This document shows, piece after piece, positions 1-10,908 of a stretch of 64,000 nucleotides of DNA. Origin of the DNA: Phenylobacterium glaciei (GTDB lineage Bacteria; Pseudomonadota; Alphaproteobacteria; Caulobacterales; Caulobacteraceae); assembly GCF_016772415.1 (NCBI RefSeq), contig NZ_JAGSGD010000001.1, positions 2,195,501 to 2,259,500 of the forward strand. Direction: 5' to 3'. The stretch's first letter is position 1, and every line of letters begins with the position of its first letter. The translations under genes and the position numbers were made by a program. The notes under the pieces were generated by a model. That model was given only the letters and a program-made list of their open reading frames with translations, did no database searches and was not told where the DNA came from.

Positions 1-183
1 GCCGTGAACATCAATCTGGTGGCCTTCTCAGTCTATCTGCACAACGTCACGGGGCAGATTTTCGCGCTGTTCGTGCTGACCGTCGCCGCGGCCGAGGCCG
101 CTGTCGGCCTGGCCATCCTGGTGACGTTCTTCCGTAACCGCGGCGACATCGCCGTGGACGACGTCTCCGTGATGAAGGGTTGA
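1..183 (+). CDS. nuoK: NADH-quinone oxidoreductase subunit K, 3' part
   Basis: This is the last 60 codons of NuoK, a small membrane subunit of respiratory complex I that takes part in proton translocation. The start lies before the window. The visible part covers the end of one membrane segment and a complete last one containing [11 protein letters not shown], which carries the buried glutamate conserved in NuoK. The gene ends in TGA ten bases before nuoL, so it belongs to the nuo operon. Confidence 0.95.
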   Translation, partial: AVNINLVAFSVYLHNVTGQIFALFVLTVAAAEAAVGLAILVTFFRNRGDIAVDDVSVMKG

Positions 184-193
184 GGACCCGACC

Positions 194-2272
194 ATGACCC
201 CTCAGCTTCTCGTCACTATCGCGGTCTTCGCGCCCCTGGTCGCCGCCATGATCGCGGGCCTGTCCGGCCGCCGCATCGGCAACCTGGCCTCGCAGGCGAT
301 CACCACGGGCGCCCTGTTCCTGTCCTGCGCCATCGCCTGGACCACCTTCCATGGGGTGATCTGGGGCGACTGGCCGGCCAAGTTCACCGTCCACCTGCTG
401 CCCTTCATCAATATCGGCGACTTCCAGTCCAACTGGTCGATCCGCATCGACACCCTGTCGGCCGTGATGCTCGTGGTGGTGACCAGCGTCTCCTCGCTCG
501 TCCACCTCTACTCCTGGGGCTACATGGCCGAGGACCCGTCCAAGCCGCGGTTCTTCGCCTATCTGTCGCTGTTCACCTTCGCCATGCTGGCGCTGGTCAC
601 CGCCGCCGACTTCATGCAGCTGTTCTTCGGCTGGGAAGGGGTGGGCCTGGCCAGCTACCTGCTGATCGGCTTCTGGTTCCACAAGCCCAGCGCCAACGCC
701 GCCTCCATCAAGGCCTTCGTGGTCAACCGGGTTGGGGATTTCGGTTTCGCGCTCGGCATCATGACCGTCTACTGGATGTTCGGCACGATCCAGTTCGCGG
801 AAATCTTCCCCCGCGTCGCCGAGTTCGCCGACAAGGGCTGGTTCTTCGCCGGTCACTGGTTCCACGCCGTGGACCTGGCCTGCGCCCTGTTGTTCGTGGG
901 CGCCATGGGCAAGTCGGCCCAGTTCTTCCTCCACACCTGGCTGCCGGACGCCATGGAAGGCCCGACCCCGGTCTCGGCCCTGATCCACGCCGCCACCATG
1001 GTGACCGCCGGCGTCTACATGGTTTGCCTGCTGTCGCCGATGTTCGAATACGCCCCGGTCGCCAAGCAGATCGTCACCTTGATCGGCGCCGTCACCGCCC
1101 TGTTCGCGGCCACCGTCGGTCTCGCCCAGAACGACATCAAGCGGGTCATCGCCTATTCGACCTGTTCGCAACTCGGCTACATGTTCTTCGCCGCCGGCGT
1201 GGGCGCCTATCAGGCCGCCATGTTCCACCTGTTCACCCACGCCTTCTTCAAGGCGCTGCTGTTCCTGGGCGCGGGCTCGGTGATCCACGGCATGCACCAC
1301 GAGCAGGACATGCGGAAGATGGGCGGTCTGTGGAAGTACCTGCCGGTGACCTACGCCGTCATGACCATCGGCACCCTGGCCATCACCGGCTTCGGCATCC
1401 CCGGAGTCGAGCTGGGCTTCGCGGGCTTCTACTCCAAGGACACCATCATCGAGGCCGCCTATGCGGCCGGCCAGCACAACCCGGTGGCCTTCTTCGCCTT
1501 CCTGGTCAGCCTCAGCGCGGCGGGCCTGACGGCCTTCTATTCCTGGCGCCTGGCCTTCATGACCTTCCACGGCACGCCCAAATGGGCGCATGACGATCAC
1601 GCCCACGCCCACGCCGCCGACGACCACACCAGCCACGCCCAGATCGAGACCCACAGCGAGCCGCTGCCGGATGACCATCACGGCGCCCACGGCCACGGGG
1701 ACCACAAGCCCCACGAGAGCCCGCTGGTCATGCTGGTCCCGCTGCTGCTGCTGGCCTTGGGGGCCGTGGCCGCCGGCTACGCCTTCGTCGAGGTCTTTGT
1801 CGGTGAGGAACGCGACGCCTTCTGGCGCGGCGCCATCTTCAACGGCCCGGCCAACCACGTGCTGGAGCACGCCCACCACTCGCCGACCTGGCTGCTGTGG
1901 GCGCCGCTGATGGTGTCGGCCATCGGCTTCGCGGCCGCCTGGTACTACTACATCGCCAACGAGGGCATGGGCGCGCGGATCGCCGCCAAGAAGGGCCCGC
2001 TGTGGAGCTTCCTCTACAACAAGTGGTATTTCGACGAGCTCTACGAGGCGACCATCGTGCGCGCCACCAAGTTCCTGGGTGACGTGTTCTGGAAGGTCGG
2101 CGACCAGAAGATCATCGACGGCCTCGGCCCCGACGGCGTCTCGGCGGTGTCCTATGACATCGGCCGCCGCGCCGGCTTGCTGCAGAGCGGCTACGTCTAT
2201 CACTACGCCTTCGTCATGCTGTTGGGCGTGCTGGGTCTGCTGACCTTCGCCGTCTTCCAGTGGCAGGCCTGA
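194..2272 (+). CDS. nuoL: NADH-quinone oxidoreductase subunit L
   Basis: This 692-residue antiporter-like subunit sits at the distal end of the complex I membrane arm. It shows the conserved glutamate segment ([16 protein letters not shown]) and the lysine segment ([21 protein letters not shown]) of the proton channel. The C-terminus keeps the long amphipathic and transmembrane helix region. Residues 466-507 form a cytoplasm- or periplasm-facing loop with 13 histidines in 42 residues, which is unusual for the family. The gene is followed 14 bases later by nuoM, with a GGGGGAG ribosome site between them. Confidence 0.97.
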   Translation: MTPQLLVTIAVFAPLVAAMIAGLSGRRIGNLASQAITTGALFLSCAIAWTTFHGVIWGDWPAKFTVHLLPFINIGDFQSNWSIRIDTLSAVMLVVVTSVSSLVHLYSWGYMAEDPSKPRFFAYLSLFTFAMLALVTAADFMQLFFGWEGVGLASYLLIGFWFHKPSANAASIKAFVVNRVGDFGFALGIMTVYWMFGTIQFAEIFPRVAEFADKGWFFAGHWFHAVDLACALLFVGAMGKSAQFFLHTWLPDAMEGPTPVSALIHAATMVTAGVYMVCLLSPMFEYAPVAKQIVTLIGAVTALFAATVGLAQNDIKRVIAYSTCSQLGYMFFAAGVGAYQAAMFHLFTHAFFKALLFLGAGSVIHGMHHEQDMRKMGGLWKYLPVTYAVMTIGTLAITGFGIPGVELGFAGFYSKDTIIEAAYAAGQHNPVAFFAFLVSLSAAGLTAFYSWRLAFMTFHGTPKWAHDDHAHAHAADDHTSHAQIETHSEPLPDDHHGAHGHGDHKPHESPLVMLVPLLLLALGAVAAGYAFVEVFVGEERDAFWRGAIFNGPANHVLEHAHHSPTWLLWAPLMVSAIGFAAAWYYYIANEGMGARIAAKKGPLWSFLYNKWYFDELYEATIVRATKFLGDVFWKVGDQKIIDGLGPDGVSAVSYDIGRRAGLLQSGYVYHYAFVMLLGVLGLLTFAVFQWQA

Positions 2273-2286
2273 GGGGGAGTGAGATC

Positions 2287-3774
2287 ATGACCGGCCTGCT
2301 TTCCCTGACCACCTTCGCCCCGCTGATCGGCGTGGCGGCGATCCTGGTCCTGCGCTTCTTCGCCAAGACCGACGATGACAAGACCGTCAGCGCCGCCAAG
2401 TGGATCGCCCTGGTGACCACGCTCGCGACCCTGGCGCTGTCAGTCCTCATGCTGTCGGAATTCGACATCGCCAACCCGGGCTTCCAGTTCCTGGAAGACG
2501 CCAACTGGTTCGCCGGCATCCACTACCGCATGGGCGTGGACGGGATTTCGATCCTGTTTGTTTTGCTCACCGCCTTCCTGATGCCGATCTGTATCGCGGC
2601 CTCGTGGAAGTCGATCGAGACCCGCGTGCTGGAATACATGATCGCCTTCCTGGTCCTGGAGACCCTGGTGATCGGCGTGTTCTGCGCCCTGGACCTGGTG
2701 TTGTTCTACGCCTTCTTCGAATTCGGCTTGGTGCCGATGTTCTTGATCATCGGCATCTGGGGCGGCAAGCGGCGGGTCTACGCCGCCTTCAAGTTCTTCC
2801 TCTACACCCTGCTGGGGTCCGTCCTGATGCTGGCGGCCATCCTCGGCATGATCGGGATCGCCCATACCTCCTCGATCCCCGAACTGATGGTCTACAAGTT
2901 CGATCCTCACCTGCAGACTTGGCTGTGGCTGGCCTTCTTCGCCTCCTTTGCGGTGAAGATGCCCATGTGGCCGGTCCACACCTGGCTGCCCGACGCCCAC
3001 GTCGAGGCGCCCACGGCGGGCTCGGTGATCCTGGCCGGCATCCTGCTGAAGATGGGCGGTTACGGCTTCCTGCGCTTCAGCCTGCCGATGTTCCCGCAGG
3101 CCTCGGAGTTCTTCACACCGCTGGTCTTCGCCCTCAGCGTCATCGCCATCATCTACACCTCGCTGGTCGCCTTCCGTCAGACCGACATCAAGAAGCTGAT
3201 CGCCTATTCGTCGGTGGCCCACATGGGCTTCGTGACCATGGGGATCTTCTCCGGCAACGACGTCGGCGTGCAGGGCGCGATCTTCCAGATGCTGAGCCAC
3301 GGGGTGATCTCCGGCGCGCTCTTCCTCTGCGTTGGCGTGGTCTATGACCGCATGCACACCCGCGAGATCGCCTTCTACGGCGGGCTGGTGAACCGCATGC
3401 CCTGGTATGCGGCGGTCTTCATGCTCTTCACCATGGGCAATGTGGGCCTGCCAGGCACCTCGGGTTTCGTCGGCGAGATCCTGACCATGACCGGGGCCTA
3501 TGGCGTCTCCACCTGGACGGCCATCTTCGCCGCCACCGGTGTCATCTTCTCGGCGATCTATGCGCTCAGCCTCTATCGCCGCGTGATCTTCGGCGAGCTG
3601 ACCAATCCGGCCCTGGCCGAGATCGCCGACCTCGACTGGCGCGAGGTGGCGATCTTCACGCCGCTGATCGCCTCGACCCTCTATCTCGGTATCTATCCGG
3701 CCGCCGTCTTCGACGTGACCCAGTCGTCCGTCGACAACCTCGTCGCGCTCTACCGCGCGGCCATCGGCGCCTAG
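2287..3774 (+). CDS. nuoM: NADH-quinone oxidoreductase subunit M
   Basis: This 495-residue antiporter-like subunit of complex I is homologous to NuoL and NuoN. Conserved channel residues are visible: glutamate in [17 protein letters not shown] and lysine in [19 protein letters not shown], followed by a second conserved lysine in ILLKMGGYG. The frame is open from 2260, but the ATG at 2287 is preferred. It follows a GGGGGAGTGAG ribosome site, and the earlier ATG overlaps the end of nuoL. It lies in the nuoK-L-M-N operon. Confidence 0.96.
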   Translation: MTGLLSLTTFAPLIGVAAILVLRFFAKTDDDKTVSAAKWIALVTTLATLALSVLMLSEFDIANPGFQFLEDANWFAGIHYRMGVDGISILFVLLTAFLMPICIAASWKSIETRVLEYMIAFLVLETLVIGVFCALDLVLFYAFFEFGLVPMFLIIGIWGGKRRVYAAFKFFLYTLLGSVLMLAAILGMIGIAHTSSIPELMVYKFDPHLQTWLWLAFFASFAVKMPMWPVHTWLPDAHVEAPTAGSVILAGILLKMGGYGFLRFSLPMFPQASEFFTPLVFALSVIAIIYTSLVAFRQTDIKKLIAYSSVAHMGFVTMGIFSGNDVGVQGAIFQMLSHGVISGALFLCVGVVYDRMHTREIAFYGGLVNRMPWYAAVFMLFTMGNVGLPGTSGFVGEILTMTGAYGVSTWTAIFAATGVIFSAIYALSLYRRVIFGELTNPALAEIADLDWREVAIFTPLIASTLYLGIYPAAVFDVTQSSVDNLVALYRAAIGA

Positions 3775-3784
3775 GGGCCTTCGT

Positions 3785-5215
3785 ATGACCTTCTCCGCCG
3801 ATATCGCCCTTGCCGGACCCGAGCTGGTCCTGGCCGTCTCAGCCCTGGTGCTGCTGGTGGTCGGAGCCTTCGCGCCGCGCGCCACCACCGTGATGACCCT
3901 GGGCTCGATCGCCGCCCTGGCGATCGCGGCCTATGAGGCGGCCTTTGGGGCGCAGGGGCGCGGCTTCGCGGGCGGCCTGGTGGCCGACGACGCCTCGGCC
4001 TTCAGCCAGGTGGCGATCTTCATCGCCAGCGCCATCGCCATCCCTCTGGGCCAAAAGTGGTTCGCCCAGCGCAATATCCGCAACTTCGAGTTCCCGGTGC
4101 TGATCCTGCTGGCCGCCTTGGGCATGGCCATGATGGTCTCGGCCGGCGACCTGATCGCGCTCTATATCGGCGTCGAGCTGCAGTCGCTGGCGCTCTACGT
4201 CCTGGCCGCCATGCACCGCGACGACGCCAAGGCCTCGGAAGCCGGCCTCAAGTACTTCGTGCTGGGCGCGCTGTCCTCGGGCCTGCTGCTCTACGGCGCC
4301 TCGCTGATCTACGGCTTCGCCGGCTCCACCAAGTTCGACGACATCGCCGTGGCGGTTCACGCGGGCGCCCATACCGGCGTGCTCTTCGGTCTGGTCTTCC
4401 TGATCTGCGGCCTGGCCTTCAAGGTCTCCGCCGCCCCGTTCCACATGTGGACCCCCGACGTCTACGAAGGCGCGCCCACGCCCGTCGTGGCCTTCTTCGC
4501 CGGCGCCCCCAAGCTGGCCGCCATGGTGCTGTTCGCCCGCGCGTTGAGCGAAGGCTTCCACGGCGCCTCGGCCCAGTGGAGCCAGGTGCTGGTGATCATC
4601 GCTTTGCTGTCCATCGGCGTCGGCGCCTTCGCGGGCCTGGCCCAGAACAACCTCAAGCGCCTGTGGGCCTATTCCTCCATCGCAAATGTCGGCTACGCGG
4701 TCCTGGGCCTTGCCTCCGGCAGCGCTGAGGGCGTGCAGGCCATGTTCGTCTTCATGGTCCTCTACATGGTCGACGTGACCGGCTTCTTCGCCTGCCTGAC
4801 GGCCCTGTCGCGGGCCGGCAAGCCGATGGAGACCATCGAGGACATGGCCGGCCTGATGAAGGAACGTCCGGGTATCGCGCTCGCCATGACCGCGTTCTCG
4901 CTCTCGGCTCTGGGCCTGCCGCCGTTCTCCGGTTTCTGGGCCAAGTTCTATGTCTTCAAGGCGGCCATCAATTCCGGCCTCGGCGTCGCCGCCGTGATCG
5001 GCCTCATCGGCAGCGTGGTGGCGGCCTTCTACTACCTGCGCCTGATCAAGGTGATGTGGTTCGACGCCGGCGTCGGCGGCACGGACAAGCCGCCCGTTGA
5101 GGCCAAGACCATCGCCATCGCCGCGGCCCTGTTCTCTTTCCCGCTGGTGCTTGGCGCCCTGGTCTTCATCGACCCGCTGGCCAAGGCCGCCGCGGCCGCC
5201 TTCGGCCTGGTCTAG
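3785..5215 (+). CDS. nuoN: NADH-quinone oxidoreductase subunit N
   Basis: This 476-residue third antiporter-like membrane subunit of complex I has about 14 hydrophobic segments. It has the glutamate segment GVELQSLALYVLAA and the lysine segment LAFKVSAAPFHMWTPDVYEG of the proton channel. It is the last structural nuo gene. Its TAG stop is directly followed by the GTG start of birA, which suggests that the biotin ligase is co-transcribed with complex I, an arrangement common in alphaproteobacteria. Confidence 0.97.
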   Translation: MTFSADIALAGPELVLAVSALVLLVVGAFAPRATTVMTLGSIAALAIAAYEAAFGAQGRGFAGGLVADDASAFSQVAIFIASAIAIPLGQKWFAQRNIRNFEFPVLILLAALGMAMMVSAGDLIALYIGVELQSLALYVLAAMHRDDAKASEAGLKYFVLGALSSGLLLYGASLIYGFAGSTKFDDIAVAVHAGAHTGVLFGLVFLICGLAFKVSAAPFHMWTPDVYEGAPTPVVAFFAGAPKLAAMVLFARALSEGFHGASAQWSQVLVIIALLSIGVGAFAGLAQNNLKRLWAYSSIANVGYAVLGLASGSAEGVQAMFVFMVLYMVDVTGFFACLTALSRAGKPMETIEDMAGLMKERPGIALAMTAFSLSALGLPPFSGFWAKFYVFKAAINSGLGVAAVIGLIGSVVAAFYYLRLIKVMWFDAGVGGTDKPPVEAKTIAIAAALFSFPLVLGALVFIDPLAKAAAAAFGLV

Positions 5216-5953
5216 GTGACGGTCCCGCCGATCGAGTCCTACGCCGAGATCGATTCCACCAACGCCGAGGCGCGTCGCCGTGCCGAGAGCGGCGAAACCG
5301 GACCGGTCTGGATCACAGCTCTGACCCAGACCGCTGGTCGTGGCCGCCGCGGCCGTGACTGGCAGACCAAGGTGGGTAACCTGGCCGCCACCCTGTTGTT
5401 CTCCACCGACAAGCCGGCGGGGGAGGCGGCCCAGATTTCCTTCGTGGCCGCGCTCGCCGCCGCCGACCTGGCCGAGACCTGCCTGGGGCCCGGCGCGGCC
5501 ACGGTGAAGTGGCCCAACGACCTGCTGATCCATGGCCGCAAGGCCGTCGGCATCCTGGTGGAGTCCGGCCCGCTGCCGGACGGCCGCATCTGGCTGGCGG
5601 TGGGCATCGGCGTCAACCTCGCCCACGCCCCGCAGGACGTCGAGCGCCCGGCCGCCGCCTTCGCCGAATTCATGCAAGGCCCGCCGCCGTCGCCCCGCGC
5701 GGCCCTGGATGTCCTGGCTCTGGCCTTCGAACGATGGCGTACGGCCTGGGAGCGCGACGGCTTCGCCCCCATCGCCGAGGGCTGGACCGAGCGCGCCCAC
5801 GGCCTGGGACAACCTTGTGAGGCCCGCCTGCCCAACCAGACCCATCGCGGTGTCGCCGAGGGTCTGGACCTGGACGGGGCCCTGCGCCTGCGCCTGGACG
5901 ACGGCGCGGTTCTGCGCATAACGGCCGGCGACGTTTTCTTCGGAGGGTCCTGA
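5216..5953 (+). CDS. birA: biotin--[acetyl-CoA-carboxylase] ligase
   Basis: This 245-residue enzyme activates biotin to biotinyl-AMP and transfers it to the carrier protein of biotin-dependent carboxylases. The biotinyl-AMP loop GRGRRGRDW lies near residues 42-50, and KWPNDLL is the catalytic lysine motif. There is no N-terminal helix-turn-helix, so this is the ligase-only form and not the repressor form of E. coli BirA. The start is a GTG abutting the nuoN stop codon. The coaX start follows one base after its TGA. Confidence 0.93.
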   Translation: MTVPPIESYAEIDSTNAEARRRAESGETGPVWITALTQTAGRGRRGRDWQTKVGNLAATLLFSTDKPAGEAAQISFVAALAAADLAETCLGPGAATVKWPNDLLIHGRKAVGILVESGPLPDGRIWLAVGIGVNLAHAPQDVERPAAAFAEFMQGPPPSPRAALDVLALAFERWRTAWERDGFAPIAEGWTERAHGLGQPCEARLPNQTHRGVAEGLDLDGALRLRLDDGAVLRITAGDVFFGGS

Positions 5954-5954
5954 C

Positions 5955-6737
5955 ATGCTGCTAGCCATCGAACAGGGCAACACCAACACGCTGTTCGCCG
6001 TGCATGACGGTTCCAGCTGGATCGCCCAATGGCGCGCCGCCACCGACTCCAGCCGCACCGCCGACGAGTACGCCGTCTGGCTGTCGCAGCTGTTGAACAT
6101 GGCCGGTCTGCAGTTTGGGGTGCTCGACGCCTGCATCATCTCCAGCGTGGTGCCGCAGTCGATCTTCAACCTGCGCAACCTCTCGCGCCGCTATCTGCAC
6201 GTGGAGCCCCTCGTGATCGGCGAGAATGCCGATCTCGGGATTGAAGTCCGCATCGACAAGCCGTCGGAAGCGGGCGCTGACCGCCTTGTGAACGCAATCG
6301 GGGCGCATATCGTCTATCCGGGGACGTTGATCGTCATCGACTCCGGCACCGCCACCACCTTCGACGTGATCGCCTCGGATGGCGGTTTCGAGGGCGGGGT
6401 GATCGCCCCAGGCATCAATCTGTCGATGGAAGCCTTACACACCGCGGCGGCGAAACTGCCCCGCGTCGCCATTCAGAAGCCCCAGCGAGTTCTGGGCAAG
6501 GATACGGTCGGAGCCATGCAGTCAGGCGTTTTCTGGGGCTATGTCGCCCTCATCGAGGGGCTCATCGCCCGTCTCAAGGCCGAGTGGGGTGAACCCATGA
6601 CGGTCGTCGCCACCGGCGGCGTCGCCAGCCTGTTCCATGGCGCGACCCTCTCTATCGACCACTTCGATCCGGACCTGACCATTCGCGGCATGCTGGAAAT
6701 CTCACGGCGCAACCCGCGCCCCGCGGCGGTGACCTGA
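5955..6737 (+). CDS. coaX: type III pantothenate kinase
   Basis: This 260-residue CoaX-type kinase phosphorylates pantothenate in the first step of coenzyme A synthesis. It belongs to the acetate/sugar kinase fold. The N-terminal phosphate loop reads AIEQGNTNT, with Glu where the family usually has Asp. The motif DSGTATTFD and the metal-dependent region around [11 protein letters not shown] are intact. The stop overlaps the ATG of the RNase J gene by one base, so both are likely translated from one message with birA. Confidence 0.94.
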   Translation: MLLAIEQGNTNTLFAVHDGSSWIAQWRAATDSSRTADEYAVWLSQLLNMAGLQFGVLDACIISSVVPQSIFNLRNLSRRYLHVEPLVIGENADLGIEVRIDKPSEAGADRLVNAIGAHIVYPGTLIVIDSGTATTFDVIASDGGFEGGVIAPGINLSMEALHTAAAKLPRVAIQKPQRVLGKDTVGAMQSGVFWGYVALIEGLIARLKAEWGEPMTVVATGGVASLFHGATLSIDHFDPDLTIRGMLEISRRNPRPAAVT

Positions 6738-8425
6738 TGGCCCAAATCAAGGCGAAAGCCGACGACGAACTCGTTTTCCTGCCGCTCGGCGGCTCGAACG
6801 AGATCGGCATGAACTTCAATCTCTACGGCTACGGCCCGCCCCATGCGCGCAAGTGGATCGTGGTGGACCTCGGCATCACCTTCGGCGACCAGACGACGCC
6901 GGGCGTCGAGATTATCCTGCCCGACCCGACCTTCCTGGAGGCGCACAAGAAGGACATCCTCGGGATCGTCCTGACTCACGCCCACGAGGATCACATCGGC
7001 GCCGTGGCGCGCCTGTGGCCGCGCCTGGGCGGGATGCTCTACGCCACCCCCTTCACCGCCTTCCTGCTGCGCGAGAAGCTGCGGGAGAACCCGGCCGCCG
7101 CTGACGCGGTGATTACCGAGGTGCCGCTGGGCGGCAAGGTGACGCTCGGTCCCTTCGAGATCGACCTGATCACGCTCACCCACTCGATCCCCGAGCCCAA
7201 CGGCCTGGCGATCCGGACGCCGCTGGGCACCATCCTGCACACCGGCGACTGGAAGATCGATCCGGACCCGGTGCTGGGCGGGGTGACCGACTCCGCGGCC
7301 CTGGAGCGTCTTGGCGACGAGGGCGTCCTGGCCATGGTCTGCGACTCGACCAACGTCTTTGTGGACGGCTCCGCCGGCTCGGAAGCCGACGTCCGCGACG
7401 CGCTTGGCGACCTGATCAAGGGCCTGCACCACAAGGTGGCCGTGGCCTGTTTCGCCTCCAATGTGGCGCGCATGGACTCTGTGATCCGCGCTGCTGAGGC
7501 CGCCGGCCGCCGGGTCTGCCTGGTGGGCCGCTCCATGCACCGCATGTCGGCGGCGGCGAAATCCGTCGGCATGATGGCCGACCTCAAGCCCTTCATCGCC
7601 GACAACGAGGCCCGCGACTTCGCTGAGGACCGCATCCTCTACCTCTGCACCGGCAGCCAGGGCGAGGCCCGCGCGGCCCTGTTCCGCATCGCCGACGGCT
7701 CCCACCCCTTCGTGAAGCTGGGGCAGGGCGACGCCTGCATCTTCTCCTCGCGGGTCATTCCGGGCAACGAGGTGCCGATCCGCGCCCTGCAGAACCGCCT
7801 CGCCGACCGTGGCGTGCGCCTCTACACCGAGCGCGACCATCCGGGCATCCACGTCTCCGGCCATCCGTGCCGCGACGAGCTGGCCCAGATGTACGCCTGG
7901 GCCCGGCCCGAGATCGCCGTCCCCACTCACGGCGAGCGCCGCCACCTGCTGGAACACGCCGCCTTCGCCAGGGACCTGCAGGTCCCGCAGACGGTCTCGC
8001 CCCGCAACGGCGACATGGTCCGTCTGGCCCCCGGCCGCGCCGAGATCATCGATGAGGTCCAGGCCGGCCGCATCTATGTGGACGGCGGCATGCTGACACC
8101 TGAGAACGGCGACGCCCTGCGCGAACGCCGCCACGCCGCCTTCAACGGCATGCTGGCGGTCTCCGTGGCGCTGGATCCCCGTGGCAAGATCGTCTCGGGC
8201 CCGCAAGTTCGCGCCCTGGGTCTGCCCGCTGAGCCCGACTATCCCATGGACGACATGATGGACGACCTGGCCGACGAGGCCGAGCGCGCCATGGACCGTC
8301 TGAAGGGTGAGGAGCGCGACGACGACGAGGCCATCGAGAAGGCCATTTCACGGGCGGTGAAGAAGGCCAGCCAGCGGGTCTGGGGCCGTCGCCCCGTCGT
8401 GGAAACCACCGTGCTGCGGATCTAA
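6737..8425 (+). CDS. rnj: ribonuclease J
   Basis: This 562-residue metallo-beta-lactamase-fold RNase has endo- and 5'-3' exonuclease activity in RNA maturation and decay. The zinc motif HAHEDH is at residues 81-86, with further metal and active-site motifs HTGDWKID, CDSTN and SGHPCRDEL. The length fits the family (about 550-560). The C-terminal domain is acidic and charged (GEERDDDEAIEKA). Sequence-only evidence does not say whether exo or endo activity dominates. Confidence 0.95.
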   Translation: MAQIKAKADDELVFLPLGGSNEIGMNFNLYGYGPPHARKWIVVDLGITFGDQTTPGVEIILPDPTFLEAHKKDILGIVLTHAHEDHIGAVARLWPRLGGMLYATPFTAFLLREKLRENPAAADAVITEVPLGGKVTLGPFEIDLITLTHSIPEPNGLAIRTPLGTILHTGDWKIDPDPVLGGVTDSAALERLGDEGVLAMVCDSTNVFVDGSAGSEADVRDALGDLIKGLHHKVAVACFASNVARMDSVIRAAEAAGRRVCLVGRSMHRMSAAAKSVGMMADLKPFIADNEARDFAEDRILYLCTGSQGEARAALFRIADGSHPFVKLGQGDACIFSSRVIPGNEVPIRALQNRLADRGVRLYTERDHPGIHVSGHPCRDELAQMYAWARPEIAVPTHGERRHLLEHAAFARDLQVPQTVSPRNGDMVRLAPGRAEIIDEVQAGRIYVDGGMLTPENGDALRERRHAAFNGMLAVSVALDPRGKIVSGPQVRALGLPAEPDYPMDDMMDDLADEAERAMDRLKGEERDDDEAIEKAISRAVKKASQRVWGRRPVVETTVLRI

Positions 8426-8548
8426 CTTCCCGACCGCTCGGACTTGTTTCGAGGCGCGGCTATGGTTTGATGTCTCCCGGCCCGCTGCCCCGCGGGCCCT
8501 GCGAGGGCGCGCGACACGACGCGCCCCGCACCAGGGAGGGCCTGTTAA

Positions 8549-10837
8549 ATGTCCGCATTCGCCGGCGTGCGCATCGTCGACTTCACCCAAGGCCTGGCCG
8601 GGCCCATGGCCGCCATGCTGATGGGGGACTTCGAGGCCGACATCATCAAGGTTGAGCCGCCGCAGGGCGACCGGATGAAGGACCACCCCGGCTACCTGAC
8701 CTGGAATCGCAACAAGCGCCTGCTGACCCTGGACCTCGCCACGCCGGCCGGGATCGCCAAGGCCCTTGAGCTGATCGCCCTGGCCGACGTCGCGATCTTC
8801 GACCACGCGCCGGGCAAGCTCGAGGCGCTGGGTCTGGACGCCCAGACGATCAAGGAAGCCCATCCGCATCTGATCCATGCCTGGATGCCGCCTTATGGGA
8901 CCACGGGGTCCTGGAGCCAGCTTCCCCCGCACCACAGCCTGCTGACGGCGCTCAGTGGCGTGGCCTTCCGGCAAGGCAGCTACAGTGACCAGCCGATCCA
9001 CCTGATCCTGCCGCTTTGCCACTATGGCCAGGCGGTCATGGGCGCCGCCGCCATCAGCGCAGCGCTGCTGGAACGCCACCGCAGCGGCAAGGGCCAGGCG
9101 GTGACCGTCAGCGGCCTGCATGGGGTGTCGGAGGTGACCGGTCCGGTCCGCGTGCTGGCCGATCCGCCCCTGCCGCGTGGCGCACCGCTGGGGGCCTCGC
9201 CCAGCTACCGGCTCTATGAGTGCGGTGACGGCCAGTGGTTCTTCCTGGCCACCCTGTTCGTGGCCTTCTACCACCGCGCCATCCAGGCCCTGGGTCTGGG
9301 GGACCACTGGGAGACCTTCGCCTCGGACCCGCTGCTGGCCCGCGAGGCCCTGAAGGCGGTGTTCAAGACCCGGCCCCGCGCCGAGTGGTTGGAACTGTTG
9401 CAGGCCAACGGAGTCCCTTGCGCCCCGGTCGGCCCCCGCGAGCCCTGGTTCGCCGGCGACGCCGTGGCGGCGGGCGAGGCGCGCGTCACCCTGGAGCACC
9501 CCGAGCTTGGCCCGGTTCACATGCCCAATGTGCCCTCGCGCCTGTCGGTGACGCCCGGCTCTGTGCGCCATCTGGCCAAGCCCCTCAACGGCCACGCCTG
9601 GCCCGAGCGCCCGACCCCTCAGCCCACCGGCGCCAATGACGGACCGCAACCGCTGTCGGGGATCAAGGTGCTGGACCTCGGCACCGTCATCGCCGGGGCC
9701 CACGCGGGCGGTGTGCTGGCCAATCTCGGCGCCGACGTCATCAAGATCGAGCCCATCGAGGGCGACCCCTTCCGCAGCAATGGCGGCGGGTTCATGGCCT
9801 ATAGCCGCGGCAAGCGCGGGTTGGGGATCGACCTGAAGCAGCCGGCGGCCCGCGAGATGTTCTTCGACCTGGTGCGCGGCGCCGACGTGATCCTGGACAA
9901 CTACCGCTTCGGGGTTCGCGAGCGCCTGGGCATCCACTACGCCGCCCTGAAGGCCATCAACCCGCGCATCGTCTCCTGCTCGATCAACGCCTATGGCGAC
10001 AAGGGCGCGCGGGCCGTCCTGCCGGGGTTCGATCCGCTGCTGCAGGCCGAGGGTGGCATGATGGCGGCCCAGGGCGGGGAGGGGGAGCCGATCCTGCACA
10101 CCATCCCGGTCAACGACGTCGCCACCGCCGGCGTGGTGGCCTTCTCCATCATCGCCGCCCTCAACGCCCGTGAGCGGACCGGGGAGGGGCAGGAGATCTC
10201 CACCAGCCTGATGGCCCAGAGCCTCACCTTCCAGCAGGCCGAGGTCACCACCTATGAGGGCCGCCCGGCGAATGATGTCGGCGCCCAGGATTGCCTGGGG
10301 GTCCGCGCCCTGCACCGCTACTACAACTGCGCCGACGGCTGGGTCGCCGTGGTCTGCGAGACCAGGGAAGAGTCCGACGGTGTCTGCGGCGTGCTTGGCG
10401 TGCCCTTGCCGGACAATGCGCTCACCGCGTCCCGCGACGGCCACCTGGCCCGCGCCCTGGAACTGGCCTTCGCTACCCGCATACGCGACGGCGTCCTTGG
10501 GGAACTGCTGGCCCAGGGGGTGCCCTGCGCCCCGGTGCTGCGCGGCTATGAGGCCTTCGAGAGCGAGTGGCTGTGGGAGAACGACTTCTTCGAGGTCTGG
10601 CGTCACCCGCGCCTGGGCGACATGCTCAGCGTGCGCGCCTTTGCCGACTTCGCCCGTGGTTCCAGCGGCTTCCAGCGTCCCACCCCGGATCTTGGCCAGC
10701 ACAGCGGCGAATTGCTGGAGGAGATGGGCTATTCGCCGGTGAAGATCGCCGAGCTGCTGGCCGCAGGCGCCATCTTCGGTCCCGCCGCCAACCTGGCCCA
10801 CCTGCGCGACGGCGGCACGGCGCTGTTCACGCAGTAG
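8549..10837 (+). CDS. fused tandem CaiB/BaiF-type CoA-transferase
   Basis: This 762-residue protein has two family III (class III) CoA-transferase domains in tandem, roughly residues 3-365 and 370-755. Each begins with the typical segment (AGVRIVDFTQGLAGPMAA and LSGIKVLDLGTVIAGAHAGG). Aligning the region before the conserved G-x-GQ shows Asp523 at the catalytic position of domain 2, in NDVATAG. Domain 1 has His158 there instead, so only one half is expected to form the acyl-aspartyl intermediate. The substrate is unknown. The nearby methylmalonyl-CoA epimerase gene hints at acyl-CoA metabolism. The gene is preceded by a 123-base gap and AGGGAGGG upstream of the ATG. Confidence 0.9.
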   Translation: MSAFAGVRIVDFTQGLAGPMAAMLMGDFEADIIKVEPPQGDRMKDHPGYLTWNRNKRLLTLDLATPAGIAKALELIALADVAIFDHAPGKLEALGLDAQTIKEAHPHLIHAWMPPYGTTGSWSQLPPHHSLLTALSGVAFRQGSYSDQPIHLILPLCHYGQAVMGAAAISAALLERHRSGKGQAVTVSGLHGVSEVTGPVRVLADPPLPRGAPLGASPSYRLYECGDGQWFFLATLFVAFYHRAIQALGLGDHWETFASDPLLAREALKAVFKTRPRAEWLELLQANGVPCAPVGPREPWFAGDAVAAGEARVTLEHPELGPVHMPNVPSRLSVTPGSVRHLAKPLNGHAWPERPTPQPTGANDGPQPLSGIKVLDLGTVIAGAHAGGVLANLGADVIKIEPIEGDPFRSNGGGFMAYSRGKRGLGIDLKQPAAREMFFDLVRGADVILDNYRFGVRERLGIHYAALKAINPRIVSCSINAYGDKGARAVLPGFDPLLQAEGGMMAAQGGEGEPILHTIPVNDVATAGVVAFSIIAALNARERTGEGQEISTSLMAQSLTFQQAEVTTYEGRPANDVGAQDCLGVRALHRYYNCADGWVAVVCETREESDGVCGVLGVPLPDNALTASRDGHLARALELAFATRIRDGVLGELLAQGVPCAPVLRGYEAFESEWLWENDFFEVWRHPRLGDMLSVRAFADFARGSSGFQRPTPDLGQHSGELLEEMGYSPVKIAELLAAGAIFGPAANLAHLRDGGTALFTQ

Positions 10838-10908
10838 CGGCGGGAAGTCGCTCCCCTAACCCGGCGGAAGTCGTCTATACCGCCCTCGCAAATCGCGAGG
10901 CGGACGGC

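Noticed and set aside
47..2203. 718-residue open frame antisense to nuoL
   Set aside because: Long antisense frames are expected in GC-rich coding DNA. The composition (His, Gly, Asp, Arg rich, no fold) and exact mirroring of nuoL show it is a shadow.
3839..6178. 779-residue frame antisense to nuoN, birA and coaX
   Set aside because: It runs across three well-supported genes and has no recognisable motif or ribosome site.
6539..8206. 555-residue frame antisense to RNase J
   Set aside because: It mirrors the strong RNase J frame and has the biased composition of shadow frames.
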